Shown here: one piece after another, positions 35,080-44,184 of the stretch
Layout: each line of letters begins with the position of its first letter
Numbering within the stretch: position 1 is the stretch's first letter
Assembly: GCF_010548375.1 (NCBI RefSeq)
Contig: NZ_JAAGLY010000006.1
Location: 62,001-126,000, forward strand
Length of the DNA: 64,000 bases
Direction of reading: 5' to 3'
Source of the DNA: Streptomyces sp. SID13726
GTDB taxonomy: Bacteria; Actinomycetota; Actinomycetes; Streptomycetales; Streptomycetaceae
Notes under the pieces: model-generated
Database searches by the model: none
Seen by the model: only the letters and a program-made list of their open reading frames with translations
Told to the model about the DNA's origin: nothing
Translations under genes and position numbers: made by a program

Positions 35080-35868
35080 TCACTTCACGGTTCCGGTGAA
35101 GGGCGTGACCGGTCGCTCCACGCGCTCCCCGTCCACGGTGATGTCGACGACCTCGTTGAAGAAGGCGAGCAGTCCCTTGACGGCGCCGACGGCGGGGAGC
35201 GGGTCCGGGTAGCTCCAGACGATGTTCGGGTGGCCGCCCGTGGACCAGTACTCGGCGGTGCCCTTGTAGGGGCAGCCGGTGTGGTGGTCGGTGGCTTCGA
35301 GGAGGTCGAGGCGGACGTCCTCGCGCGGGATGTAGTAGCGCGTGGGCAGGCTGGTCTCGAAGAGCAGGACGGGACGGCGGGTGTCGGCGACGACCGTGCC
35401 GTCGACCTCGACGACGACATGGCGGCCGCTGGGCATGGCGTCGACGCGTTTGTGCGGGTCACGGGGGTGGATGAAGATCTCTTCCGCCTCCTCGTACCAG
35501 TGGTCGAGGCCGGTCCCCCAGCGCCGGAACCACGCGAAGGCGATGTGGTCGGCGAGGTCGGCGGCCGGGAAGGTCCAGGCGGCGTTCTCGACGAGTTCGC
35601 CGTCGACTTCGAGGTCGTAGAAGATCTGCGATCCGGTGTGGGTGCCGGTCTGCGGGTTCTTCGCGGGGCGCAGCAGGTCCTCGCGGACGTCGGTGCGCGG
35701 GAAGGCGTACAGCGGGACGGGGAAGTCCGGCTCCCAGACCAGGACGGGGTGCCGGCTGTCGACGACGGTGACGTCCCCCTTGCGCCCGCGCACCCAGCGC
35801 TCGCTGGGCTCCCACAGCAGGCCTTCCGGGGTGGTCCGTACGTTCGGTGCGGTGGGGAACGTGGTCAT
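35080..35868 (-). CDS. Tandem DUF427 protein
   Basis: A 262-residue protein with two DUF427 units, each built round a TGSQIFYDL/TGCPYKGTAEYW core (about residues 75-110 and 190-225). DUF427 is a small beta-fold of unknown function that often accompanies nucleotide or sulfur chemistry. The ATG at 35868 has GAGGTG 8 bases upstream. It lies 23 bases after the desulfurase-like gene and is the last of a MerR-desulfurase-DUF427 group on this strand. Confidence 0.86.
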   Translation of the reverse strand: MTTFPTAPNVRTTPEGLLWEPSERWVRGRKGDVTVVDSRHPVLVWEPDFPVPLYAFPRTDVREDLLRPAKNPQTGTHTGSQIFYDLEVDGELVENAAWTFPAADLADHIAFAWFRRWGTGLDHWYEEAEEIFIHPRDPHKRVDAMPSGRHVVVEVDGTVVADTRRPVLLFETSLPTRYYIPREDVRLDLLEATDHHTGCPYKGTAEYWSTGGHPNIVWSYPDPLPAVGAVKGLLAFFNEVVDITVDGERVERPVTPFTGTVK

Positions 35869-35891
35869 GATCGGTTCACCTCTTCGAGAAG

Positions 35892-37088
35892 TCACCTCTT
35901 CAGGAAGTCCGCCAGTCCGGTCAGGAGCCGGTCGACGTCCTCCAGGTCGTTGTAGGGGGCTAGGCCGACACGCAGGCCGCCGGTGTCCCCGAGGCCGAGG
36001 TGGCGGGAGGCCTCGACGGCGTAGAAGGACCCGGACGGCGCCTGGATCGCGCGCTCCGCGAGGAAGGCGTAGGCGTCCGTCGTGCTGTGGTTCTCGAAGG
36101 TCAGCAGCACGGTGGGGGTGCGGTCGGCGGCCCGGGAGTGGACGACGACGCCGTCGAGCGCGGCGAGGCCCTCGTCGATCCGGGTGCGCAGGACGTGTTC
36201 GTGGGCTTCGAGTGCGGCGAACCCGGCGGTGAGCCGCTCGCGCCGGGTGCCGGTCGCCAGGGGGTCGAGGCGCTCGGCGAGGAAGTCGACCGCCGCGGCC
36301 GTGCCGGCGAGGAACTCGTAGGGCAGCGTGCCCAGTTCGAAGCGCTCCGGGACCGCGTCGGTGGAGGGCAGGAGCTTGTCCGGGCGCAGGGTCTCCAGCA
36401 ACTCCGGGCGGGCGGCGAGGACTCCGTGGTGCGGGCCGAGGAACTTGTACGGGGAGCACGAGTAGAAGTCGGCGCCGAGTGCTTCGAGGTCGACGAGGCT
36501 GTGGGCGGTGTGGTGGACGCCGTCGACGTAGACGAGCGCCCCGGCCTCGTGCGCGGCCCGGACCATGGCGGGGATGTCGGGGCGGGTGCCGATGAGGTTG
36601 GAGGCGGCGGTGACGGCGACGAGCCGGGTGCGCTCGGACAGGACGGACCGGATCGCGTCGACCGGCAACTCCCCGGTCTCCGGGTCGAATTCGGCCCAGC
36701 GCACGGTGGCGCCGCACTGCGTCCAGGGGCGGATGTTGGCGTCGTGGTCGAGGCGGGTGACGACCACCTCGTCGCCGGGTGACCAGGTCTTGGCGAGGGT
36801 GCGCGAGAACTCGTAGGCGAGTTGGGTGGCGCTGCGGCCGAAGACGATGCCCGACGGGCTCGCCCCGAGCAGGTCGGCCATGGCGTGGCGGGCCCCGGTG
36901 ACGATCCGCTCGGCGTTGCGCTCGCCCAGGGTCACCCGGCCGCGGTTGGACAGCGGCTGTGCGAGGGCGTCGGTGATCGCACGGATGACGGGCTCGGGGG
37001 TCTGGGTGCCGCCGGGGCCGTCGAAGTGGGCGGTGCCGGCGGCGAGGGCCGGGAAGTGGGAGCGGATGGCGGCGATGTCGTACGTCAC
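35892..37088 (-). CDS. Cysteine desulfurase-like PLP enzyme
   Basis: A 398-residue class V aminotransferase-fold protein. The PLP-binding Lys is in YSCSPYKFLGPHHG, preceded by the cofactor-binding YVDGVHHTAHS. The opening FPALAAGTAHFDGPGGTQ is that of the desulfurase-like subgroup, which may act on cysteine or on other amino acids. The GTG at 37088 has AAGGAG 5 bases upstream. It is 40 bases downstream of a MerR gene on the same strand and probably under its control. The active-site Cys loop of true NifS/IscS is not obvious, so sulfur transfer to a scaffold is uncertain. Confidence 0.85.
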   Translation of the reverse strand: MTYDIAAIRSHFPALAAGTAHFDGPGGTQTPEPVIRAITDALAQPLSNRGRVTLGERNAERIVTGARHAMADLLGASPSGIVFGRSATQLAYEFSRTLAKTWSPGDEVVVTRLDHDANIRPWTQCGATVRWAEFDPETGELPVDAIRSVLSERTRLVAVTAASNLIGTRPDIPAMVRAAHEAGALVYVDGVHHTAHSLVDLEALGADFYSCSPYKFLGPHHGVLAARPELLETLRPDKLLPSTDAVPERFELGTLPYEFLAGTAAAVDFLAERLDPLATGTRRERLTAGFAALEAHEHVLRTRIDEGLAALDGVVVHSRAADRTPTVLLTFENHSTTDAYAFLAERAIQAPSGSFYAVEASRHLGLGDTGGLRVGLAPYNDLEDVDRLLTGLADFLKR

Positions 37089-37128
37089 GTGGGCTCCTTG
37101 GTCCGACCGGTTCCGGGATCTCAGCCTG

Positions 37129-37497
37129 TCACGCGGTCCGCAGGGTCTCCCGGTGGGCCCGGTTGATGGCCATCAGCGCGTCCAGGGAGTCCCGGGTGCG
37201 GACGAGTTCGGCGATGTGGTCGGTGAGCCGGTCCCGTTCCTCGGCCATCCGCTCCAGTGCGGCGTCGGAGGTCTCCTCGCTGGGTGACTCGACGCACGGG
37301 AGGAGTTCGGTGATCGTCCGGCTGGACAGCCCGGCGGTGTACATCCGCTGGAGGAAGAGCACCCGCTCGACCGCGTCCTCGCTGTAGTGCCGCTGCCCGC
37401 TCGTGCTGCGGGCGCTGGTGAGCAGCCCCTGCTCCTCGTAGTAGCGCAGGGCCCGGACGCTGACCCCGGCCCGCTCCGCGAGTTCTCCGATCCGCAC
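37129..37497 (-). CDS. MerR-family regulator
   Basis: A 122-residue MerR protein. The winged HTH is at residues 1-70 (RIGELAERAGVSVRALRYYEE, then HYSEDAVERVLFLQRM), followed by a dimerisation helix. There is no cysteine cluster of the metal- or redox-sensing type, only one Cys in LLPCVESP. GTG 37497 is chosen because GGGAGG lies 5 bases upstream. A CCCTG-A-CAGGG palindrome (37506-37516) overlaps that ribosome site and may be autoregulatory. It heads the desulfurase-DUF427 group and diverges from the broken OYE gene. Confidence 0.85.
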   Translation of the reverse strand: MRIGELAERAGVSVRALRYYEEQGLLTSARSTSGQRHYSEDAVERVLFLQRMYTAGLSSRTITELLPCVESPSEETSDAALERMAEERDRLTDHIAELVRTRDSLDALMAINRAHRETLRTA

Positions 37498-37598
37498 GGT
37501 TTCCTCCCTGACAGGGTCGCCCCTCACGTGGACGTCAGGTTTTAGCGTAACGGAGGTGCCCGGCCGACGGGCAGGGCGGATCACTGGGGAGATATGAC

Positions 37599-38650
37599 GT
37601 GACGTCTCTCTTCGACGGTTCCCGGCCGCGTGGACCGCGGCTGCCCAACCGGGTGGTGAGGGACCCGATGACCAGGGTCCGGGCCACCGAGGGCGGTCCG
37701 GCGACGCCGTCGACGGCGCGCCGCCACGCCCAGCGGGCCACGGCCGGCCTGATCGTCAGCGAAGGGGGGCGGCCAAGTCTCGTCGGGCAGTCCGATCCGG
37801 GGACGCCGGACGAGCAGGTGGCTTCCTGGTGCCCGGTGACCGACGCGGTGCACACCGACGGCGGGCGGATCTTCGCGCGGATCATGCACGGCGGGCGGTT
37901 CTCGCACCCGGACACCACCGGCCTGTCGCCCGTGGCCCCCTCGGCGGTGCCCGGTGCCGGTGAGGTGTTCACGCCCACGGGACCGCAGGCCGTGCCGGTG
38001 CCGCGGGCGCGGCGCGAGGAGGAGGTGCCCGAGCACGCCGAGCCGTACACGGGGACGGCGCGCAGGGCGGTGGCGGCCGGGTTCGGCGGTGTCGAACTGC
38101 ACGGCGCCAACGGCTGCTTGATCTCGCGGTTCCCGTCCTCCAACGCCACTGTGCGCACGGACCACTGGGGCGGTTCCACGGCCGACAGGATCAGGTTCGC
38201 CGTCGAGCGACCGTGGACGCCGTGGGCGCGGAGCGGACGGGTGTCCGGCCCTCGCCGGGCGGCACCTTCCGGGGAGCCGAGGAGACCGGGGTCCTGTGGC
38301 TGTACACCGCGCCGCCGACCGAGCTGTCCCGGCCGGGCCTGACCCACGTCCACCTGGAGGCCACCGCTCCCGAAGAGACGCCGGTCGCCCTGTGCCGGCT
38401 CCGGCCCGGCACCCTCGTCATGAATCCGCCGCTGTCGCTGGGCCCGAAGCGGACCAGCCGCGCGGAGGCCGACCACCGGCTCGGGCTGGGCGCCGACCTG
38501 ATCAGCTTCGGCCGCGCCTTCATCGCCGATCCCGACCTGGTCGAGCGGCTGCGCACCGGCCTGCCGATCGCCCCCGTCGACGAGTCCGCCCCCTTCCAGG
38601 GCGGCGACCGCGGCCACCTCATCTATCCCGCATACCAGTACACGGCATGA
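37599..38650 (+). pseudogene. Frameshifted Old Yellow Enzyme (NADH:flavin oxidoreductase)
   Basis: Near full-length OYE-family sequence split over two frames. Frame 1 runs from the GTG at 37599 (GGGGAG 7 bases upstream) to about 38205 (NRVVRDPMTRVRA, ELHGANG, STADRIRFAVE). The match continues in another frame from about 38206 to 38650 (VDAVGAERTGVR, LGADLISFGRAFI). One base is missing near 38205-38212. Several family-invariant aromatic and leucine positions also look replaced (Tyr to His, Trp to Arg, Leu to Pro), which suggests decay rather than a sequencing slip. Intact relatives reduce activated C=C bonds with NADPH and FMN. Confidence 0.8.
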
Positions 38651-38724
38651 CATCCGGATGGCGGGCACACCACGAATGGGTAACGAGCACCAACCAGATG
38701 CGGGTCGCCGTGGTCTAGCCCGGC

Positions 38725-40074
38725 ATGAAGATCTCTTTCCTGCTCCACAACGCCTATGGGATCGGAGGCACGATCACCACCACCTTCAACCTGGCCCAGG
38801 CCCTGGCCGAGCGGCATGAGGTGGAGATCGTCTCGGTGCTGCGGCACCGGGAGCTGCCCAGCTACGTCCTCGATCCGCGGGTCTCGCTGCGTCCGCTGGT
38901 CGATCTCGGACAGGAGGGGGAGCATCCGCTGAACCTGAGACCGGCGCGGGTGTTCCCCCGCGCCGAGTACCGGTACGACCAGTACAGCGAGCTGACCGAC
39001 CGGCGGATCGCCGAGACCCTCGCCGCGACCGACGCGGACGTCGTGATCGGCACCCGGCCCGGGCTCAACGTGCACCTCGCGCTCCAGGCGCCGGGCCATG
39101 TCGCCCGGGTCGGGCAGGAGCACCTGACCCTGGACAACCACTCGCCCCGGCTGCGCACCGCGCTGCGCCGGGCCTATCGCGGGCTGGACGTGCTCACCAC
39201 GGTGACGGAGGCGGACGCGAGCGCGTACCGGCGCCGGATGCGGCTGCCCGGCGTACTGGTGGAGGCGCTGCCGAACAGCGTGCCCGATCCGGTGCTGCCG
39301 GCCGCGGACGGCTCCGCGAAGGTGGTCGTCGCGGCCGGGCGGCTGGTCAGGGTGAAGCGGTACGACCTGCTCGTCGAGGCCTTCGCCGCGGTCGCCGCCG
39401 AACATCCGGACTGGCAGCTGCGTATCTACGGCAGAGGAAAGGAACGGGACCGGCTGCGGCAGCTCATCGCCGACCTCGGGCTGTGGAACAACGTCTTCCT
39501 GATGGGCGCCGCGGCCCCGATGGAGGCGGAGTGGGTCAAGGCGTCGATCGGGGCGGCCACCTCCGACTTCGAGCCGTTCGGCATGACGATCGTGGAGGCG
39601 ATGCGCTGTGGGCTGCCGGTGGTGAGCACGGACTGCCCGCACGGCCCCGCCGAGATCATCGCGGACGGGGTGGACGGGCGGCTGGTGCCGGTCGGGGACC
39701 GGGACGCGCTGGTCGGGGCCCTGCTGGAGCTGGTGCGGGACGACGAGCTGCGGCGCCGGATGGGACGGGCCGCCCTGGAGAACTCGGGGCGGTTCGCTCC
39801 TGGTCCGGTCGTGGAGCAGGCCGAGCGGCTGCTCACGGAGGCGGTCTCGGCCCGGCGGGAGGGACGGCCTGTCGTGCGGGGGCGGCAGGGCGGCACCCTG
39901 GCCGCCCGGCGGGCCGGCGCGCGCGACTCCGCGCTGGCCTCGGCGAGCGGCGCGCTGCGGACCGTGCGGCGGGCGCGCGGTGCGCTGAAGGGTGTGGGGA
40001 AGGTGGGCGGCGCACCCGGTGCCGTGGAGAAGGCGAGCGGTGACGAGCGCGCCGCACGAAAGGGGAGATCATGA
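38725..40074 (+). CDS. GT4-family glycosyltransferase
   Basis: A 449-residue retaining glycosyltransferase of the GT-B fold. The N-terminal half has the acceptor Gly-rich loop (YGIGGTITT). The C-terminal half has VVAAGRLVRVKRYDLL and the nucleotide-sugar E-x7-E region (EPFGMTIVEAMRCG). After about residue 385 comes a 65-residue tail rich in Ala, Arg and Gly with no known fold. The donor and acceptor are unknown; wall glycopolymer or exopolysaccharide synthesis are candidates. No ribosome site is clear before the ATG at 38725. It overlaps the next gene by ATGA, so the two proteins are probably made together. Confidence 0.88.
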   Translation: MKISFLLHNAYGIGGTITTTFNLAQALAERHEVEIVSVLRHRELPSYVLDPRVSLRPLVDLGQEGEHPLNLRPARVFPRAEYRYDQYSELTDRRIAETLAATDADVVIGTRPGLNVHLALQAPGHVARVGQEHLTLDNHSPRLRTALRRAYRGLDVLTTVTEADASAYRRRMRLPGVLVEALPNSVPDPVLPAADGSAKVVVAAGRLVRVKRYDLLVEAFAAVAAEHPDWQLRIYGRGKERDRLRQLIADLGLWNNVFLMGAAAPMEAEWVKASIGAATSDFEPFGMTIVEAMRCGLPVVSTDCPHGPAEIIADGVDGRLVPVGDRDALVGALLELVRDDELRRRMGRAALENSGRFAPGPVVEQAERLLTEAVSARREGRPVVRGRQGGTLAARRAGARDSALASASGALRTVRRARGALKGVGKVGGAPGAVEKASGDERAARKGRS

Positions 40075-40832
40075 CGACGCCACGGGCCGGATGCGCCGTC
40101 CACGCCGACGGCCGGATCACCTTCGAGGTGCCCGACGCCGACGGACAGCGGCTGTTGCTGCGGCTGCGCCCGAAGCAGGGGGAGCCCGAACAGAGCCTGC
40201 ACGTCATGGAGTTGAGCGGGCTCGGGCACGCCGTGCTGGACGCCGATCCCGTGCTGGCGGAGGGCCGGTGGGACGTGTTCCTGCTCCAGGGCGACGAGCG
40301 GACGCGGCTGCGGCCGGGCCCGCGTGACCTGCGCGCGCTCGTCGCCGGGCATCTGCGCGAGCGGCGGGCGCCGCTGGCCGTGCGGATTCCGTACGCCACC
40401 AAGGACGGCTACCTCGCGGTGCGGACCTGGCTGCGGCCCGCGCACGCGGAGATCGACCGGGTCGACGTCACGCCCCGGTCGCTGACCGTCGGCGCCCGGC
40501 TGCACGGCGCCGAGCTGGAGGACGGCGCCGAGGTGCAGTTGCGGCTGCGGCGCGGCGCCGGTGTCTTGCGCACCCTTGAGCCGCTGGCCGGGGCGGACGG
40601 CCGGGGCTTCTCCTTCACGGTCGACCACGCGGACCTGGCCGTCGGCGTCTGGAACGCCTTCGTACGGCCCGCGCCCGGCGCCCCGCTGGTCCGGCTCGCG
40701 CGGCTGCTGGACGACGTGGCGGACCGCAAGGAGGTCTACGTCTATCCGGGCACCGCGGTCGAGAACGCCGTGGTGCGCCCGTACTACACGGTGGACAACG
40801 ACCTGTCCGTGGAGGTGACGCCGGCCGGCTGA
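40071..40832 (+). CDS. Unknown protein coupled to the GT4 glycosyltransferase
   Basis: A 253-residue soluble protein that I do not recognise. It consists of repeated beta strands, apparently two similar halves (GRITFEVPDADGQRLLLRL, then a later LTVGARLHGAELEDGA), like a double immunoglobulin or carbohydrate-binding sandwich. There is no signal peptide. Its ATG lies inside the stop of the glycosyltransferase gene, so a joint role such as substrate presentation is likely but unproven. It ends 7 bases before the convergent GntR gene. Confidence 0.6.
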   Translation: MTTPRAGCAVHADGRITFEVPDADGQRLLLRLRPKQGEPEQSLHVMELSGLGHAVLDADPVLAEGRWDVFLLQGDERTRLRPGPRDLRALVAGHLRERRAPLAVRIPYATKDGYLAVRTWLRPAHAEIDRVDVTPRSLTVGARLHGAELEDGAEVQLRLRRGAGVLRTLEPLAGADGRGFSFTVDHADLAVGVWNAFVRPAPGAPLVRLARLLDDVADRKEVYVYPGTAVENAVVRPYYTVDNDLSVEVTPAG

Positions 40833-40839
40833 GGCGCGG

Positions 40840-41550
40840 TCACTCCCAGACCACGACGTTGCGCCGCACCGGCACCGTCGAGGTGTCGCCGGCGAACAGC
40901 TCGGGCGAGTGGGCGCGGATGCGTTCGATGTCGTCGAAGACGGCCCGCAGATGGGTGCGCATCGCGGTGCGGGCGAGCGCGACGTCGCCGCCGACGACGG
41001 CGTCGAAGATCTCGTGGTGCTGGGCGGCGAACACGGCCGGGGACACGTTCTCGTGCAGGCCGAGCCGGCGCGCCCGGTCCAGGTGGCCCTTGGCGGCGGC
41101 GACGGTCGTCCAGACCTCGCCGTGGCCGCTCAGCCGCATCAGCCCCTGGTGGAAGGCCTCGTCCAGGGCGAAGAACTCCTCGATGCCGAGGCCCTTGCGC
41201 CGCTGCCGCTCGAGATTGCCCCGCAGTTCCTCCACCACCCCGGAGTCGAGCACCGCGGGCAGGTCCTCCAGCGAGGCCAGTTCCACCGCCTCCCGCAGGA
41301 ACTGCGCGTCCGCGACCCGCGCCGGGTCCACCCGGGACACGAACGACCCGATCTTCGGGAAGACCTGCACCAGACCCTCCTGCGCCAACAGGATCAGGCT
41401 CTCCCGCACCGGGGTGCGGCTGACGCCCAGGGACGCGGCGAGTTCGTTCTCCGACAGGGCGGCGCCCGGGGCGAGTTCGAGGGTCAGGACCAGCTGGCGA
41501 AGCTTCAGGTAGATGTCGCGACGGCTGGTCCTGCCGTTGGTTTGAGCCAT
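40840..41550 (-). CDS. GntR-family repressor, FadR subgroup
   Basis: A 236-residue regulator. It has an N-terminal winged HTH (residues about 10-75: YLKLRQLVLTLELAPGAALS, then NELAASLGVSRTPVRESL) and a C-terminal FCD all-helical domain with metal-binding His residues (DEAFHQGLM, AAQHHEIFDAV, RTHLRAV). FCD repressors often sense sugar acids. The ATG at 41550 has no ribosome site, and TACGAT ends 6 bases upstream, suggesting a leaderless mRNA. It faces the uronate operon, whose promoter contains a CTTGTATACAAG operator, so I propose it represses that operon and possibly itself. The effector could be mannonate or fructuronate. Confidence 0.9.
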   Translation of the reverse strand: MAQTNGRTSRRDIYLKLRQLVLTLELAPGAALSENELAASLGVSRTPVRESLILLAQEGLVQVFPKIGSFVSRVDPARVADAQFLREAVELASLEDLPAVLDSGVVEELRGNLERQRRKGLGIEEFFALDEAFHQGLMRLSGHGEVWTTVAAAKGHLDRARRLGLHENVSPAVFAAQHHEIFDAVVGGDVALARTAMRTHLRAVFDDIERIRAHSPELFAGDTSTVPVRRNVVVWE

Positions 41551-41556
41551 GCGCAC

Positions 41557-41562
41557 ATCGTA
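41557..41562 (-). promoter_or_regulatory. -10 element of the GntR gene
   Basis: TACGAT on the minus strand ends 6 bases before the ATG at 41550. No good -35 is seen. It supports a leaderless transcript. Confidence 0.5.
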
Positions 41563-41584
41563 CGTAGTCAGCGCGGCACAAGTA

Positions 41585-41614
41585 TTGCCACGCTTCGCGA
41601 CAGCTGCTTGTATA
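41585..41614 (+). promoter_or_regulatory. Promoter of the uronate operon
   Basis: TTGCCA (41585-41590), an 18-base spacer and TGTATA (41609-41614). The -10 lies inside the 12-bp operator palindrome, so repressor binding would exclude RNA polymerase. Confidence 0.55.
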
Positions 41615-41618
41615 CAAG
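41607..41618. promoter_or_regulatory. FadR-type GntR operator of the uronate operon
   Basis: CTTGTATACAAG is a perfect 12-bp palindrome with the T-GT...AC-A core typical of FadR/UxuR-class sites, 42 bases before the first gene and opposite the GntR gene. Confidence 0.8.
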
Positions 41619-41659
41619 TACTCCACGACCTCGCGCCCAAGAACAGACCGGGAGCCGCC

Positions 41660-42868
41660 TTGACCACGATCGAAAGCGCGGAGGTGTTCGTCGCCTCCCC
41701 GGGCCGCACCTTCGTCACCCTGCGCATCACCACCTCGGACGGCGTGACCGGCCTGGGCGACGCCACGCTCAACGGCCGTGAACTGGCCGTGGCGAGCTAT
41801 CTGCGCGACCACGTGGTGCCGCTGCTGATCGGCCGGGACCCCGCGCGCATCGAGGACATGTGGCAGTTCCTCTACAAGGGCGCCTACTGGCGGCGCGGCC
41901 CGGTCACCATGACCGCGGTCTCCGCCGTCGACACCGCCCTGTGGGACATCAAGGGCAAGGTGGCGGGCCTGCCCGTCTACCAGCTCCTCGGCGGCCGCTC
42001 CCGCGACGGTGTCCTCGTCTACTCGCACGCCAGCGGCACCGACGTGCCGTCCCTCCTCGACGACGTCGAGCGCTACCTGGAGCTGGGCTACAAGGCCGTC
42101 CGCGCGCAGGCCGCCGTGCCCGGGGTCGGGGGGACGTACGGGGTCCGCAAGGGCACGGTGTACGAGCCGGCCGCGACGGACCTGCCGGACGAGCAACCCT
42201 GGGACACCGAGGCCTACTTGGGCTTCGCGCCCGGCTACCTGGAGGCCGTCAGGGAGCGGTTCGGCTTCGGTTTCCACCTCCTGCACGACGTGCACCACCG
42301 GCTCACGCCGATCGAGGCGGCCCGGTTCGGCAGGAGCGTCGAGGCCTGCCGGCTGTTCTGGATGGAGGACCCGACCCCGGCCGAGGACCAGTCGGCGTTC
42401 CGGCTGATCCGGCAGCACACCACGACGCCGATCGCGGTCGGCGAGGTGATGAACTCCATCTGGGACGTCAAGGACCTGATCACCGAGCAGCTCATCGACT
42501 ACGTCCGCACGACGGTCGTGCACGCCGGCGGCATCACCCACCTGCGCCGCATCTTCGACCTCGCCGCCCTCCACCAGGTCCGCACCGGCTCCCACGGCGC
42601 GACCGACCTCTCCCCCGTCAGCATGGCCGCCGCCGTCCATCTCGACCTGGCCGTACCGAACTTCGGCATCCAGGAGCACATGGGCCACCCCGCCGAGACC
42701 GCCCAGGTCTTCCGCACGGGCGTCACCTTCGCCGACGGCATGCTGAACCCCTCCGAGGAGCCGGGTCTCGGCGTCGAGTACGACGAGAAGGCCGCCGAAC
42801 GCTTCCCCTACCAGCGGCGCTACCTCCCGGTCGCCCGCCGCCTCGACGGGTCGGTGCACGACTGGTGA
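41660..42868 (+). CDS. manD: D-mannonate dehydratase (ManD/RspA-type enolase superfamily)
   Basis: A 402-residue enolase-superfamily enzyme of the ManD group. The active-site stretches VYSHASG, LLHDVHHRLTP, FWMEDPTPAE and GSHGATDLSP, and the YKGAYWRRGP loop, are those of ManD. It dehydrates D-mannonate to 2-keto-3-deoxygluconate. Some RspA-like members are slow or use D-gluconate, so specificity needs assay; the following mannonate oxidoreductase and KDG kinase support mannonate. The start is TTG at 41660 with GGGAG 5 bases upstream. It is the first gene after the GntR operator. Confidence 0.87.
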   Translation: MTTIESAEVFVASPGRTFVTLRITTSDGVTGLGDATLNGRELAVASYLRDHVVPLLIGRDPARIEDMWQFLYKGAYWRRGPVTMTAVSAVDTALWDIKGKVAGLPVYQLLGGRSRDGVLVYSHASGTDVPSLLDDVERYLELGYKAVRAQAAVPGVGGTYGVRKGTVYEPAATDLPDEQPWDTEAYLGFAPGYLEAVRERFGFGFHLLHDVHHRLTPIEAARFGRSVEACRLFWMEDPTPAEDQSAFRLIRQHTTTPIAVGEVMNSIWDVKDLITEQLIDYVRTTVVHAGGITHLRRIFDLAALHQVRTGSHGATDLSPVSMAAAVHLDLAVPNFGIQEHMGHPAETAQVFRTGVTFADGMLNPSEEPGLGVEYDEKAAERFPYQRRYLPVARRLDGSVHDW

Positions 42869-44154
42869 GCGAGTCCTTGAGCCGTACGACGGTCTCCCGG
42901 CTCCCCGCCGAGCTGCGTCCGTTGGCCGATCCCGCCGAACTCCGCACCCGGGTCGTCCACTTCGGGCTCGGCGCCTTCCACCGGGCGCACCAGGCGGTGT
43001 ACACCGAGCGGGCGGCGGCGCTCTCCGGCGAGCCCTGGGGCATCACGGCCGTCGCGCCCAGTTCGACGGAGACCGTGCGGGCGCTGCGGGAGCAGGACTG
43101 TCTGTACTCGCTCACCTCGCGCCGCCCGGGTGGCCTTCGCTGCCGGGTGGTGGGGTCGGTGGTCGACGCGCTGGCCATGGGGCCGGACGCCGGCGCGGTC
43201 GACGTACTGCTCACGGACCCTTCGGTGACGGTGGTGTCCCTGACCGTGACCGAGAAGGGGTACCGGCGCTCGCCGTTCTCCCCGGTGATCGAGCGGCTGG
43301 CCACCGGACTCGCCGCCCGGATGCGCGCGGGGGCGCCGCCGGTCACCGTCGTGTCCTGCGACAACATGGCCGCCAACGGGGCGGTGCTCCAAGGGGTGTT
43401 GTACGACTTCGTACGGTCCTCCCCCTGGCCGGACCGCTCGGCCGTCCTGGACCGCATGGCCGAGTCCGTCGCCTTCCCCTCGACGGTCGTGGACCGGATC
43501 GTGCCCGCCACGAGCGAGGCCGACCGGGCGGGGGCGCTGGATGCGCTGGGCCTGGAGGACGCCCTCCCCGTCACGGGCGAGCCGTACCGGCAGTGGGTCC
43601 TGGAGGACTGCTTCGCCGCGCCCCGGCCGCCGTGGGAACGGGACGGCGCACTGTTCGTCCCGGACGTGACGCCGTATCAGCTCACCAAGCTGCGGCTGCT
43701 GAACGGCTCCCACTCGGCACTGGCGTATCTGGGGCTGGCCGCGGGGCTCGACACCATCGCCGAGACCATGGAGTCCGACTGGGGCGAGCGTCTCGTACGG
43801 GCCCTGTGCGCGGAGGTCTCCCCCACCCTCCCGGCCGGTGGACCTGATCCGCTCGCGTACGCCGACGATCTCGTCGTCCGGTTCCGCAATCCCGCGATGC
43901 GGCATCTGCTGCGGCAGATCGGCACCGACGGGGCGCTGAAGATCCGGGAGCGGTGGCTGCCCGCGCTGCGGCAGCTACGGGCCCGTGGCGGGAGCACTCC
44001 GGTCCTCGAACTCGCCCTCGCCGCCTGGACACTGACCGTGGATCAGCCGGTCCCGGCGGTGCTCCGCGCCATGGATCTGGCCGACGACGACACCCTCGCC
44101 GCCGCCATCACCGCCCGGCTCCCCGCTCTGCGTGCCGGACGCATCGAGATCTGA
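42865..44154 (+). CDS. Mannitol dehydrogenase-family D-mannonate oxidoreductase (fructuronate reductase)
   Basis: A 429-residue long-chain polyol dehydrogenase. An N-terminal Rossmann half (VVHFGLGAFHRAHQA) is followed by a helical catalytic half with KLRLLNGSHSALAYLG (about 275-290), the family's Lys/Asn/His catalytic set. In this context the likely reaction is fructuronate to mannonate (UxuB type), feeding ManD. Mannitol or altronate dehydrogenase are the alternatives. It starts with GTG overlapping the manD stop (GTGA), so the two are coupled. Confidence 0.85.
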   Translation: MSESLSRTTVSRLPAELRPLADPAELRTRVVHFGLGAFHRAHQAVYTERAAALSGEPWGITAVAPSSTETVRALREQDCLYSLTSRRPGGLRCRVVGSVVDALAMGPDAGAVDVLLTDPSVTVVSLTVTEKGYRRSPFSPVIERLATGLAARMRAGAPPVTVVSCDNMAANGAVLQGVLYDFVRSSPWPDRSAVLDRMAESVAFPSTVVDRIVPATSEADRAGALDALGLEDALPVTGEPYRQWVLEDCFAAPRPPWERDGALFVPDVTPYQLTKLRLLNGSHSALAYLGLAAGLDTIAETMESDWGERLVRALCAEVSPTLPAGGPDPLAYADDLVVRFRNPAMRHLLRQIGTDGALKIRERWLPALRQLRARGGSTPVLELALAAWTLTVDQPVPAVLRAMDLADDDTLAAAITARLPALRAGRIEI

Positions 44155-44184
44155 CACTTTCGTCCCCGAACAACGGAGTTCACG

